Assembly (NCBI GenBank): GCA_017479935.1
Contig: JAFVBO010000049.1
Location: 62,001-126,000 of the forward strand
Direction: 5' to 3'
DNA length: 64,000 nucleotides
Origin: Lachnospiraceae bacterium
Lineage (GTDB): Bacteria > Bacillota > Clostridia > Lachnospirales > Lachnospiraceae
A program made the translations under genes and the position numbers. Under the pieces are notes generated by a model. It worked only from the letters and a program-made list of their open reading frames with translations, made no database searches and was not told where the DNA came from. This document shows, in pieces, positions 6,806-15,578 of the stretch. Within the stretch, counting starts at the first letter, position 1; every line of letters starts with the position of its first letter.

Positions 6806-8506
6806 ATGAAAAATGAATTTTCCCGCCGTAGTTTCTTAAAGGGAAGTGCAGCTGTCGCAGCTATCGGCGCGATGGGCGTTCCGGTTCTGGCCGATGAAGA
6901 GCCCATGCTGATCGCCCCCGCTCCTGCCGGAGATGTCTCCGATGGTTCCGCCGCGGCGGCCACCGAATCCGGCGAGCTTTCCTATCCCTACAATCCCAGA
7001 GCCTGCCAGCCTGTCTTCGTGGACGCGGCTTGCGGCGGTCTGCTTGGCCTGTCCTACGGCGGAGTCAATGTATTTAAGGGTATCCCTTATGCCGATCACG
7101 AGCGCTTTGAAGAGCCTGTCCCTGTAACCTGGGAAGGCTACCGCGAGGCAAACCGTTACACGGAAATCTGCCCGCAGAACTTCACCGCCGTCAACGGCCA
7201 GGAAGTACAGAACCTTTGCAACTACATCGTTCCCGGTGAGAAGACCTGCCTGTCCTTAAACGTCTGGACGCCTTCCGTTGATCCGGAAGCGAAGCTCCCG
7301 GTTATCTTCTGGATCCATGGCGGCGGCTACACCTCCGGTTCTTCCGCTGAGCACCGCATCTATGAAGGCTACAACCTGGCCAAGTACGGCAACGTTGTTT
7401 TCGTCAGCGTGAACCATCGTCTGAACTGCCTTGGTTTCCTGGATCTGTCCGAGTACGGCGAGCAGTACAAGCACTCCGGAAACCTGTCCTTTGTTGACCT
7501 TGTATGCGCTCTGCAGTGGGTAAAGGACAACATCGCGGCGTTCGGCGGCGACCCTGATTGTGTCACGATCGAGGGTCAGTCCGGCGGCGGCGGCAAGGTA
7601 GCGACCCTGATGGGCATGCCTGCAGCGGATGGTCTGTTCCACCGCGCGGTTGCGCAGTCCGGTGGCAGCTTTGGCGGCGGCCGTACCCCTGAAGCAGCCA
7701 AGGAGCAGACGGAAGCTCTGCGTGAGTACCTTGGCCTTGAGAAGGATGGCTTTGTTGAGGCATTAAAGGCCATGACCTGGGATGAGCTGAACGCAGCGTG
7801 CAACGCTGTTCGCTTCTCCGCGAACCCGGTTGCCGACGGCGAGTACTATCTGGGCAGCTGTGAGCACTCCGCAGGCAAGATTCCGCTGATGCGCACCAAC
7901 GTGTTCTCCGAGTTCTTCTCGAACGCCGGCTCCCTGTACTACGGCCCCGTCTGGGCGAGCAAGGAAGCGTACTTCGAGAATTATTTCCCGGCTCTGTCCG
8001 ATGACGAAGTCAAGAAGAAATATGCCGATAAGTACAAAGAGGATGCGGACGCCATCATGGAAGAGTTCCTGAAGGCATATCCGGAGAAGAAGGCTGTAGA
8101 CGGTCTGTTTGTGACCGGCCGCAACAATGACTGGGTTACCGCGTACACCGAGGCGGGCGGCACCGCTTATCAGGCCGTCATCGCTTACAACCAGCCGCTC
8201 CTTGGCGGTATCACCCCGATCCACACTGGCGGCGACATCTTCCTGTTCTTCCGCAACACCTTAAGCGTAGCGGATTACTGGGTCATCGGCGATGAGGAGA
8301 ACGCCGAGAAGGTTTCCATGACGATGGCCGACGCTCTGTGCGCGTTCGCGGCAACCGGCGATCCGAGCACCGAAAGCCTGCCTTGGGCTCCGTTCTCTGT
8401 CGAAAACGGCGAGACCATGGTCTTCGACTATGAGAGCTTTGTCAGCGGATATCATGACAAGAAGCTTCAGGAGCTGCTGGCCCCTTACACCTTCAGCTTC
8501 TTCTAA
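6806..8506 (+). CDS. Tat-exported type B carboxylesterase
   Basis: A 566-residue alpha/beta-hydrolase of the carboxylesterase type B family, which hydrolyses carboxylic esters. The N-terminus is a twin-arginine signal (SRRSFLKG, Arg7-Arg8, then an Ala-rich hydrophobic stretch), so the folded enzyme should be exported. Visible catalytic features are the oxyanion motif HGGGYTSGS, the nucleophile elbow GQSGG (Ser259) and a late His in IHTGGD that may complete the triad; the acidic member is not assigned. ATG 6806 has AGGAG 10 bases upstream; a longer in-frame ORF from 6635 would bury the Tat motif and overlap the promoter. It is monocistronic, with its own promoter and leader and a terminator at 8590. 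The substrate is unknown; feruloyl, xenobiotic or lipid esters are possible. Confidence 0.88.
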   Translation: MKNEFSRRSFLKGSAAVAAIGAMGVPVLADEEPMLIAPAPAGDVSDGSAAAATESGELSYPYNPRACQPVFVDAACGGLLGLSYGGVNVFKGIPYADHERFEEPVPVTWEGYREANRYTEICPQNFTAVNGQEVQNLCNYIVPGEKTCLSLNVWTPSVDPEAKLPVIFWIHGGGYTSGSSAEHRIYEGYNLAKYGNVVFVSVNHRLNCLGFLDLSEYGEQYKHSGNLSFVDLVCALQWVKDNIAAFGGDPDCVTIEGQSGGGGKVATLMGMPAADGLFHRAVAQSGGSFGGGRTPEAAKEQTEALREYLGLEKDGFVEALKAMTWDELNAACNAVRFSANPVADGEYYLGSCEHSAGKIPLMRTNVFSEFFSNAGSLYYGPVWASKEAYFENYFPALSDDEVKKKYADKYKEDADAIMEEFLKAYPEKKAVDGLFVTGRNNDWVTAYTEAGGTAYQAVIAYNQPLLGGITPIHTGGDIFLFFRNTLSVADYWVIGDEENAEKVSMTMADALCAFAATGDPSTESLPWAPFSVENGETMVFDYESFVSGYHDKKLQELLAPYTFSFF

Positions 8507-8589
8507 AAAGCGGCAGCGCTCCCAAAAGGCGCGGAACGCAGAAACATTCCAAAGATTTATGATTCAATGAGTTCGTATAGGGAGTAAAG

Positions 8590-8637
8590 AAACCCCTGCC
8601 AGGCTGTAAAAAGCCCCGGCAGGGGTTTCTGTTTTTT
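8590..8637 (+). terminator. Terminator after the carboxylesterase
   Basis: AAACCCCTGCC (8590-8600) pairs perfectly with GGCAGGGGTTT (8618-8628), followed by TCTGTTTTTTC. The remaining sequence from 8507 to 8680 shows nothing else. Confidence 0.9.
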
Positions 8638-8681
8638 CTAGGCACTTTTACCTTCTTTGTCGTATTTCACGTTCCCTGTCC

Positions 8682-8710
8682 TTGAAGAGGATCTGTGATG
8701 GGGTTATAAT
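8682..8710 (+). promoter_or_regulatory. Sigma-A promoter of ftsH
   Basis: TTGAAG (8682-8687), a 17-bp spacer and TATAAT (8705-8710), giving a leader of about 95 nt. A small hairpin at about 8757-8782 (GAAAATAGC / GCTTTTTC) resembles the tip of the structured element at 5296-5323. Confidence 0.75.
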
Positions 8711-8810
8711 TAGAATAATATAAATATGGAAACACGGCTTAAGCAAAAAGAGCAGGGAAAATAGCAGCTTGCAGCTTTTTCTGTGTTGACAAATCCATGA
8801 AAGGAGACCT

Positions 8811-10655
8811 ATGAAAGAGGTAAAATCCCCCAAAAAACCACTGATTTATTACTATGCGACAGTTCTCATCGTCCTGCTTCTCTTCAACCTGATCATCACG
8901 CCCATGCTGCAGGAGGCGCAGGTGACCGAAGTGGATTACGGAACCTTTATGCGCATGATCGAAGAGAAGGACATCGGCCTGGTCGAGATCTCGCAAAATC
9001 AGATCGTTTTCACCGACAAGTCGAAGGAAAACCTGTATAAGACCGGCGTCATGAACGATATGACTCTGACGGAGCGCCTGTACGAGTCCAGCGCCGTCTT
9101 TTCCTCCGGCATCTCGGAGACGACCTCGCCCCTCATGAGCTTTTTCCTGACCGGCATTCTGCCGCTGCTGATTTTCTTCGGCCTGGGCCAGTACATGAGC
9201 AAACGGCTGATGGAGCAGATGGGCGGCAAGGACGCCCTGACCTTTGGAATGGGCGGAAGCAAAACGGGAAAGATCTATGTGCAGTCCACCGAGGGCATCC
9301 ATTTTGATGACGTAGCCGGCGAGGATGAGGCCAAGGAAAGTCTGCAGGAGATTGTGGATTATCTGCACAATCCCGAAAAATATACGGAGGTGGGCGCTTC
9401 GATGCCCAAGGGACTCTTGCTGGTGGGCCCTCCCGGAACCGGCAAGACGATGCTGGCCAAGGCGGTCGCCGGCGAGGCGCACGTTCCGTTCTTCTCGATC
9501 TCCGGCTCCGAATTTGTTCAGATGTTCGTGGGAATGGGCGCTTCCAAGGTGCGGGATCTGTTTGCCCAGGCCAAGGAGAAGGCTCCCTGTATTGTATTTA
9601 TCGACGAGATTGATACCATCGGCAAGAAGCGCGATGGCCAGCTGGGCGGCAATGACGAGCGCGAGCAGACATTAAACCAGCTGCTCACCGAGATGGACGG
9701 TTTTGAAGGAAATAACGGCGTCATCATCCTGGCCGCCACAAACCGCCCCGAATCGCTGGATCCGGCGCTTACCCGTCCCGGCCGTTTTGACCGCCGCGTC
9801 CCGGTGGAGCTGCCCGACCTGGCCGGCCGTGAGGCTATTTTGAAGGTGCACGCCCGGAAGATCCACTTAAGCGATGACGCCAATCTGCACACCATCGCCC
9901 GCATGGCATCCGGCGCTTCCGGCGCGGAGCTGGCCAACATGATCAACGAGGCGGCCCTGCGCGCGGTGCGAAACGGACGGACCGTGGTCACCCAGGCGGA
10001 CCTGGAAGAGAGCGTAGAGGTGGTCATCGCCGGGTACCAGAAAAAGAACGCCGTGCTGTCCGATGAGGAGAAGCATGTGGTGGCGTACCACGAGATCGGC
10101 CACGCGCTGGTGGCGGCTCTGCAGAGCCATTCCGCCCCGGTGCAGAAGATCACCATCATTCCCCGCACATCCGGCGCGTTAGGCTACACGCTGCAGGTGG
10201 AGCAGGGTGACAAATATCTGATGAGCAAGGAAGAACTGGAGAACAAGATCGCCACCTTAACGGCCGGCCGTTCGGCGGAAGAGGTGGTGTACGGAATGGT
10301 TTCCACCGGCGCTTCCAATGACATCGAGCAGGCCACCAAGATTGCCCGGGCCATGATTACGCGCTACGGCATGAACGATGCATTTGACATGGTTGCCTTG
10401 GAGACCGTGACCAATCAGTACCTGGGAGGCGACACGTCCCTGGCCTGTTCGCCGCAGACGCAGCGGGAGATTGACGAGAAGGTGGTGGCGCTTGTGAAAG
10501 CGCAGCATGAAAAGGCCAGAAAACTTCTTTCCGACAACCGGGCGCTTCTGGATAAACTGGCGCAGTTCCTGTACGAGAAGGAGACGATCACCGGCGAGGA
10601 GTTTATGAAGATCGTGGAGGAAGATGGCGTGTTACAGAAAGGAGAGCATTGCTGA
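8811..10655 (+). CDS. ftsH: ATP-dependent zinc metalloprotease FtsH
   Basis: A 614-residue membrane AAA+ protease that degrades misfolded membrane proteins and short-lived regulators. Two membrane segments (about residues 11-33 and 105-125) flank a short extracytoplasmic loop. The AAA domain has Walker A GPPGTGKT (206-213), Walker [10 protein letters not shown] and a second region of homology ending [20 protein letters not shown]. The zinc site HEIGH starts at His427, and the third ligand is likely the Asp in GASNDIEQA. The length is a little short of the usual 600-650, with no long acidic tail. The ribosome site AAAGGAG precedes the ATG. The stop overlaps the start of the next gene (TGATG), so the two are translationally coupled. 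The genome may carry another copy, because the N-terminal part is divergent. Confidence 0.95.
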   Translation: MKEVKSPKKPLIYYYATVLIVLLLFNLIITPMLQEAQVTEVDYGTFMRMIEEKDIGLVEISQNQIVFTDKSKENLYKTGVMNDMTLTERLYESSAVFSSGISETTSPLMSFFLTGILPLLIFFGLGQYMSKRLMEQMGGKDALTFGMGGSKTGKIYVQSTEGIHFDDVAGEDEAKESLQEIVDYLHNPEKYTEVGASMPKGLLLVGPPGTGKTMLAKAVAGEAHVPFFSISGSEFVQMFVGMGASKVRDLFAQAKEKAPCIVFIDEIDTIGKKRDGQLGGNDEREQTLNQLLTEMDGFEGNNGVIILAATNRPESLDPALTRPGRFDRRVPVELPDLAGREAILKVHARKIHLSDDANLHTIARMASGASGAELANMINEAALRAVRNGRTVVTQADLEESVEVVIAGYQKKNAVLSDEEKHVVAYHEIGHALVAALQSHSAPVQKITIIPRTSGALGYTLQVEQGDKYLMSKEELENKIATLTAGRSAEEVVYGMVSTGASNDIEQATKIARAMITRYGMNDAFDMVALETVTNQYLGGDTSLACSPQTQREIDEKVVALVKAQHEKARKLLSDNRALLDKLAQFLYEKETITGEEFMKIVEEDGVLQKGEHC

Positions 10656-11197
10656 TGAAAACGTATTCCGGCTGGGGATGGATGGAACTTGTCCTCGGCG
10701 TTCTTTTGATTGTTCTTGGAATTTTTACGATCATAAAACCCGGCGCGTTTATCACCGTAGCGGTTGTCTTCTACGGGATTTCGGCCCTCTTAAGCGGAAT
10801 TGCGGATGTGGTCTTTTACATCCGCGCGGAGAGACATATCGGTGTGTCGTGTACGATTGCCCTGGTGGCGGGAATTGTGAGCATTCTGGCCGGTGTCACC
10901 ATGATTTTATACCCGGGTGTCGGTCGGTTTACCATGGCGCTTCTGTTCCCGATGTGGTTCATCGCGCACTGCACCTGCCGCCTGGCTAACTTCGGGTTTA
11001 TTCAGCCGTTTTTCAGCCGCGGGTTTGGCATCGCGACGCAGATCATCAATGTGGCCGGCATTGTGTTCGGCCTGTATCTGCTCTTTCATCCGGCCGCTTC
11101 CGTCCAGGTCCTCAGCTGGCTGATCGGCCTGGCACTCGTCACGCTGGGTGTGGATACGCTCAGTCTGGCAAGATTTATGAAGGACAGCGAGTGGTAA
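10655..11197 (+). CDS. HdeD/DUF308 family membrane protein
   Basis: A 180-residue integral membrane protein with about six hydrophobic helices and the GWGWMELVLGVLLIVLG opening typical of HdeD/DUF308 proteins, linked to acid or membrane stress in Escherichia coli. ATG 10655 shares one base with the ftsH stop (TGATG), and AAAGGAG lies about 10 bases upstream within ftsH. Coupling with ftsH suggests a membrane-quality role, which is inference. Confidence 0.8.
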   Translation: MKTYSGWGWMELVLGVLLIVLGIFTIIKPGAFITVAVVFYGISALLSGIADVVFYIRAERHIGVSCTIALVAGIVSILAGVTMILYPGVGRFTMALLFPMWFIAHCTCRLANFGFIQPFFSRGFGIATQIINVAGIVFGLYLLFHPAASVQVLSWLIGLALVTLGVDTLSLARFMKDSEW

Positions 11198-11357
11198 AAC
11201 ACGCACAAAGCATGTGGACTGCTTTGGAGCCTGGCGATGGGCTGGTGGATCCTGCAAAGGAGGACTCTATTTTCATAAAGAGAGGACGTGTCTTTTTGAC
11301 GGGAAAATGGTATGATAAGAGCAACTATTTAGCACTTAAAACCAAAGGAGGAAGAGA

Positions 11358-12776
11358 ATGTTAGTCAATACCAAAGCCCGGATCGGCGTTTTTTCCATCG
11401 CGCTGGGAGCGTATCTCCCGCAGTTCCCTCAGCTGGTTCCCGAATTTGAAGGCCAGTACGAGGCGTTTAAGAAGACCCTGCCGGATACCATCGAAATCAT
11501 CGATGGCGGCATGATCACGACCAAAGAGCAGTCGCAGAAGGCCGGAGATCTGTTTCGCGCCGCGGACGTGGATCTGGTGTTTGTCCAGATGCTGACCTAC
11601 GCGACCTCCTACAATATGCTGCCGGCCGTGCGCGACCTGGATGTCCCGGTGGTGCTGGTGAACCTGCAGAAGGTGAAGGCCCTGGATTATGACACGGCCG
11701 ACATCCCTACCTGGCTGGGCATCGGCTATGCCTGCGGCGCCGTGGGCGAGGCCGTGGCGGACCTGGAACGCTTCGGAAAACGTCACGCCGTGATCACCGG
11801 CGTCGTCGAGGGCGGCGACTGCACCGCGCAGAGCGAGATCGAGGACTGGTGCCGCGCAGCTCAGGTGCGCAGACGCTTCCGCGATACCAACATCGCCCAG
11901 ATCGGACGTCCGTACCCCGGCATGATGGACCTGTACATCGACGAGACCAACCTGTATCGCCGCATGAACCTGTATACCAAGCAGTTTGACTGGGAGAAAA
12001 TGTGGGCGATCGCGGACGATGTGAACGATGAGGAAGCCATTCGCGCGAAGGCACAGGACATCCTGGATACCTTCGAGATCGAAGGCGGCGGCACCGTGGA
12101 GAAGGTCTGGGAGATGGCCCGCTACGTGGTGGCGTTTGAGAAGTGGGTCAAGGATGAGCAGCTGGGCCTTGTGGCCTCCCATTACGATGGCTTTGCCAAG
12201 GGCCAGGCCGGCGTGCTGGACAGCATGCTGATCCCCGCGTTCTCCATGCTGATCAAGCAGGGAACCGCCTGCGCCGTCGAGGGCGACATGAAGGTAGCCA
12301 TGGCGATGAGTATTTTAAAGACCATCTCCGGCACCGGCCAGCTCGCGGAAATGTATTCCATCGACTTTAACGAGGATATCTGCATCATCGGACATTCCGG
12401 CTCCGGCGACGCGGACATCTCCGATCAGAAGCCGTCCATGAAGATCGTGCCCGTCTTCCACGGAAAGACCGGTGGCGGCTACCTGACGCAGTTCTATCCC
12501 TACACCGGCCCGGTTACCTACCTGGCAATCACGCAGGACGGCGACGGACACTTCAAATTCGTCGTGGCGGAAGGCGTGAACGAAGAAGGCAAGATTTTAA
12601 AATTCGGCGACACCAACATGAGAACCCGCTTCACCTGCGGCGCCCGCGAATTCGTGAACCGCTGGAGCGAGGCCGGCCCGACCCATCACATGGGCGCGGC
12701 GGTCGGACGCCATATTGACACCATTTTGAAGGTGGCGAAGATCCTGAACGTTCCGGTGGAGATTGTGACGAGATAA
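11358..12776 (+). CDS. L-fucose/L-arabinose isomerase-family protein
   Basis: A 472-residue cytoplasmic protein of the L-fucose/L-arabinose isomerase family (metal-dependent aldose-ketose isomerases). The layout agrees: an N-terminal alpha/beta domain beginning KARIGVFSIALGAYLPQFP, a central region, and a C-terminal beta-barrel ending in HHMGAAVGRHIDTILKVAKI, where the late His is a usual metal or substrate ligand. Acidic residues in the IEGDMKVAMAMSILK and DFNEDI segments are candidate metal ligands. It stands alone, without kinase, aldolase or sugar transporter genes, so its substrate is open and it could be a divergent isomerase-like enzyme. AAAGGAGG lies 7-8 bases before the ATG. A TGGTATGAT extended -10 lies at about 11308-11316 but without a good -35. 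Confidence 0.82.
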   Translation: MLVNTKARIGVFSIALGAYLPQFPQLVPEFEGQYEAFKKTLPDTIEIIDGGMITTKEQSQKAGDLFRAADVDLVFVQMLTYATSYNMLPAVRDLDVPVVLVNLQKVKALDYDTADIPTWLGIGYACGAVGEAVADLERFGKRHAVITGVVEGGDCTAQSEIEDWCRAAQVRRRFRDTNIAQIGRPYPGMMDLYIDETNLYRRMNLYTKQFDWEKMWAIADDVNDEEAIRAKAQDILDTFEIEGGGTVEKVWEMARYVVAFEKWVKDEQLGLVASHYDGFAKGQAGVLDSMLIPAFSMLIKQGTACAVEGDMKVAMAMSILKTISGTGQLAEMYSIDFNEDICIIGHSGSGDADISDQKPSMKIVPVFHGKTGGGYLTQFYPYTGPVTYLAITQDGDGHFKFVVAEGVNEEGKILKFGDTNMRTRFTCGAREFVNRWSEAGPTHHMGAAVGRHIDTILKVAKILNVPVEIVTR

Positions 12777-12789
12777 GAGAATGATGCAG

Positions 12790-12822
12790 CGGCTGCGGAC
12801 AGTTGTTGTCTGCAGCCGTTTT
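12790..12822 (+). terminator. Terminator after the isomerase-family gene
   Basis: CGGCTGCGGACA (12790-12801) pairs with TGTCTGCAGCCG (12807-12818), followed by TTTT. Confidence 0.8.
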
Positions 12823-12839
12823 GCATGGCTTGTGCTTTC

Positions 12840-12886
12840 AGGCATACCATTTCCGAAAAAATCAGGGAAATGGTATGCCTTTTTTG
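12840..12886 (+). terminator. Second, perfect terminator hairpin
   Basis: AGGCATACCATTTCC (12840-12854) pairs perfectly with 12866-12880 and is followed by TTTTTTG. It backs up the terminator at 12790 or insulates the next promoter. The rest of 12887-13010 shows no gene; part of the stem sequence (GGCATAT, GGGTATGTC) recurs degenerately there. Confidence 0.85.
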
Positions 12887-13013
12887 TGTTTGGACGGGGA
12901 AAAGGGCATATCATTTTTGAGAATATCGGGGCAAGGGTATGTCTTAAATGGAATGATAATGGCGGGGCGGAGCACATTATAGCCGGAAAGTTGCCAAATT
13001 GCCTCAGGCTAAG

Positions 13014-13042
13014 TTGACAAATGACCAAAAATGATTTATAAT
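13014..13042 (+). promoter_or_regulatory. Perfect consensus sigma-A promoter
   Basis: TTGACA (13014-13019), exactly 17 bp, TATAAT (13037-13042), about 70 bp upstream of the HTH-Uma2 gene. An HTH protein of this kind may repress its own promoter (inference). Confidence 0.9.
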
Positions 13043-13117
13043 GGTACCACCATATTGAGGCAGGCTTCCAGAAGCAGTTCCCAAGCAAGGAAAAGTGCAG
13101 AAAGGTGGAGGAAAGGT

Positions 13118-14041
13118 ATGACAGTTGATGAAATGATTGCAAGGAAAAAAGAATTCGGATATTCCTATGAATATATTGCAGAAAAATCAGGGGTGCCGGT
13201 CAGCACGGTGCAGAAGGTGCTGTCGAAGAGAACATCCAGTCCAAGGTACGCGACACTCACTGCGCTTACGAAGGTGTTTCAGCTTGAAATGGCAGCTTTG
13301 CCTCAGACGGATGTTCTGCAGGATAATCAAACAGGAAAAGGGGAGACGAATGCTTATCCGTCAGGAAACCGTATGGAAGGGACAGGGCTTCTCCGCGAAA
13401 GCGCGGATGGTTACCCTGCCTTTCGCTCCCGTAAGAGTGAGGATGAGAAGGTTATGGTAGATGGAACAGGCGCTTTGGACAGCCTGACAGTGAGCGGAAA
13501 AACCATTCAGGATTATCTGGCTCTGCCGGAAGGGATGAGGGTAGAACTGATCGATGGGGAGTTTTACGATATGGCAGCCCCCACGATCATACATCAAAGG
13601 CTATGCCACCTGCTGGGAAGCATGTTTGAAGAATACATTGATACCAATCACGGTACATGCATTCCTTTTGTATCTCCGGTGGATGTTCAATTGGACTGTG
13701 ACAACAAAACCATGGTGCAGCCGGATGTGTTCGTTGTGTGCGACCAGAACAAGTTGACAAAGGAAAGGGTAGTGGGAGCGCCGGATCTGGTTGTGGAAAT
13801 TCTGTCTCCCTCCACCCGGTATCATGATACGGTCCGAAAGCTGCTCAAGTATAGAAAAGCGGGGGTGCGGGAGTACTGGATCGTGATGCCGCAGCAGCAG
13901 AGGGTGTTGGTGTATGACTTCGCGAAATCGGACCTTTCCGTGGAGTACAGCTTTGCAGATGAGGTGCCGGTCGGGATCTGGGACGGGGCGTGCAAGGTGG
14001 ATTTTCAAAAAATCTACCGGAAGGTAGCTTTCCTATTATAG
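13118..14041 (+). CDS. XRE-type HTH fused to Uma2-family endonuclease domain
   Basis: A 307-residue two-domain protein. Residues about 1-65 form a Cro/C1-type helix-turn-helix (EYIAEKSGVPVSTVQKVLS as the turn and recognition helix). Residues about 125-300 are a Uma2/DUF820 PD-(D/E)XK restriction-endonuclease-like domain, with VELIDGEFYDM, VQPDVFVVCD, PDLVVEILSPST and KYRKAGVREYWIV motifs containing the D...ExK-type acidic residues. Most Uma2 proteins lack a DNA-binding domain. The linker is about 50 polar residues. The ATG follows GGTGGAGGAAAGGT; an ORF from 13031 overlaps the promoter and is rejected. Uma2 proteins are abundant in cyanobacteria and some Bacillota and their role is poorly known. 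Defence or DNA processing is inference. Confidence 0.82.
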   Translation: MTVDEMIARKKEFGYSYEYIAEKSGVPVSTVQKVLSKRTSSPRYATLTALTKVFQLEMAALPQTDVLQDNQTGKGETNAYPSGNRMEGTGLLRESADGYPAFRSRKSEDEKVMVDGTGALDSLTVSGKTIQDYLALPEGMRVELIDGEFYDMAAPTIIHQRLCHLLGSMFEEYIDTNHGTCIPFVSPVDVQLDCDNKTMVQPDVFVVCDQNKLTKERVVGAPDLVVEILSPSTRYHDTVRKLLKYRKAGVREYWIVMPQQQRVLVYDFAKSDLSVEYSFADEVPVGIWDGACKVDFQKIYRKVAFLL

Positions 14042-14106
14042 AGTTCGAACAGTCCCATTGCCCGATGCCACACCCTGCAGGCACTGGTTGTCTGCACGAA
14101 TGCAGG

Positions 14107-15267
14107 CTACAGCCCAAGGCCCTGGCAGGCCCCGGCGGGCGTCAGGCGCAGGAAATCTCCCTCTCTTACAAGAAACCCGGCTGCTTCCCAGTCTTTCAAA
14201 ACGGAAGAAGCTTCCCCGGGCACTTTTCCGAAGCGGGCCGTAAAATGGGAAAGGCTTATTCCTTTCGGGCTCTCAAGCGCCCGCGAAAGATACCGGCGTG
14301 CCTCCTCTTCGTCCGAAACGGGCCCTGCCGAAACCAGAATTTTCTCAAAGTCATCCGCATGGCTTACATAAAGGGGAAGCGAGCTGGTGTTTTTGTACTG
14401 CAGCCCGTCAAAATGGGAGGAAGCGCCGAGGCCTAAGCCCAGTTCGTCCACAGCGGAAATGGTATCGGAAATCAGGCGGGAGGAAGCGCTTTTTTTGGCG
14501 AAGAAATGCCAGGTAAGCCTTTCATATCCGCGGTTTTCCAGCTGGGATAGCGCGTCCTCATACATGGCCTGCACTTTTTGTGGGGAAGGAAACTGGTAGC
14601 GGGGAGAGGAGGAAGCATCCTTTTGCCGGAGGGTATATTCCTGCTCCACGCAGGTGCCGGGGGTAAGGCGCAAGGGAGCAAGGGAAAGGAAGGACACACC
14701 CCCTTCTATGCAGGCCCCAAAAGAGGCGCGAAGCTGCGGGATCCCCTGTCCCTGTAAGCCGTACAGCAGATTGACGCCGGTGAAAATAGACGGGACATTT
14801 TCCATAAGAGACAGGGTTTCCTCTAACGAGCCAAGGGGAAATGTCTGCTTTAAACCCAGGTGCAAAAACGGATCCACCGTTTCCTGCTCAAACTGAAGGC
14901 GCAGGGTGGGACGCCCCCCTGTAAATTCCCGCAGGGCGTTTAACAGGGAAATGCTGACTCCGCGGGGAATCATATGGAGGACATATTCGCAGGTCTCTGA
15001 CACGGAAAAGGCGTTTTTCACGTTGGTGAGCAGTTCCTTTAAAAGCGGCCCGCCAATCGAACTTAAGGCTCCGCCGGTCACGCAGACGGACGTCACCTCG
15101 TGGTCTGCCATCTCAGGCGCTACGCTTTCCATTTCCCGGTAGAGCGCGTGTACATAGGACAGCTTCTGTGCGGAGGGAACGCCGGTTTCCACCGCGTGGT
15201 CACAATACCCGCACCTTTCCGGGCAGAAAGGGATGCGGATGGTTAAGGTAAGAGGTTTCTTTTCCAT
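14107..15267 (-). CDS. HemN/HemW-like radical SAM protein
   Basis: A 386-residue radical SAM enzyme related to oxygen-independent coproporphyrinogen oxidase and HemW. The cluster motif CPERCGYC (Cx3Cx2C) lies near residue 15 within TIRIPFCPERCGYCD; the SAM-binding glycine motif follows as CVTGGALSS. The C-terminal HemN-like half carries GLGLGASSHFDG and a winged-helix ending (FTARFGKVPGEASSVLKDW). The family binds a [4Fe-4S] cluster and SAM; whether this member oxidises coproporphyrinogen, inserts haem or does something else cannot be read from sequence. It has AGGAGG before the ATG and its own promoter, convergent with the HTH-Uma2 gene with no terminator between them. Confidence 0.82.
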   Translation of the reverse strand: MEKKPLTLTIRIPFCPERCGYCDHAVETGVPSAQKLSYVHALYREMESVAPEMADHEVTSVCVTGGALSSIGGPLLKELLTNVKNAFSVSETCEYVLHMIPRGVSISLLNALREFTGGRPTLRLQFEQETVDPFLHLGLKQTFPLGSLEETLSLMENVPSIFTGVNLLYGLQGQGIPQLRASFGACIEGGVSFLSLAPLRLTPGTCVEQEYTLRQKDASSSPRYQFPSPQKVQAMYEDALSQLENRGYERLTWHFFAKKSASSRLISDTISAVDELGLGLGASSHFDGLQYKNTSSLPLYVSHADDFEKILVSAGPVSDEEEARRYLSRALESPKGISLSHFTARFGKVPGEASSVLKDWEAAGFLVREGDFLRLTPAGACQGLGL

Positions 15268-15302
15268 GATGGGGTGCCTCCTTCTTCTTTTGAATCGAAT
15301 CC

Positions 15303-15331
15303 ATCATAAGGCCAAAACTTCTTTTTCGCAA
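15303..15331 (-). promoter_or_regulatory. Promoter of the radical SAM gene
   Basis: On the minus strand TTGCGA (15326-15331), a 17-bp spacer and TATGAT (15303-15308), about 35 bp before the ATG. Confidence 0.6.
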
Positions 15332-15367
15332 GCACATTTGTTTTGTCAGGGCGGGACAGGAGAAATC

Positions 15368-15511
15368 ATGAAAGAAAAAGCAAAGAAGATCTTTACGATC
15401 TTGTATCACCCGAAGGCAGGCTGGTTTGTTCCGCTGGCCCTGGTGGTCTTTTTTCTGATTGTCTGGATTGCCATTCGTCTGATTTGGCGCGCAAATGCCA
15501 AATTGGAGTGA
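15368..15511 (+). CDS. Small single-pass membrane protein (47 residues)
   Basis: A short gene with an ACAGGAGAAATC ribosome site before ATG 15368. It encodes a Lys-rich cytoplasmic start (MKEKAKKIF), one hydrophobic segment of about 20 residues (VPLALVVFFLIVWIAIRLIW) and a short tail. It lies about 70 bases before the receiver-domain gene, so it may be a leader peptide, a kinase accessory or part of a signalling operon. No family is recognised. Confidence 0.55.
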   Translation: MKEKAKKIFTILYHPKAGWFVPLALVVFFLIVWIAIRLIWRANAKLE

Positions 15512-15578
15512 AGGAGTGCAGGGAGGGAAGACATCCCAAATTGGCAGCATGATGATGGATGAAAGGACAAGGGTCGGA

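Noticed and set aside
11296-11316. TTGACG / TATGAT promoter before the isomerase-family gene
   Set aside because: The boxes are only 9 bp apart; at most the TGGTATGAT acts as an extended -10.
12781-13017. 78-codon frame after the isomerase-family gene
   Set aside because: It runs through two terminators and has no ribosome site.
13031-13117. Upstream extension of the HTH-Uma2 gene
   Set aside because: It begins inside the -10 box; the ATG at 13118 has a good ribosome site.
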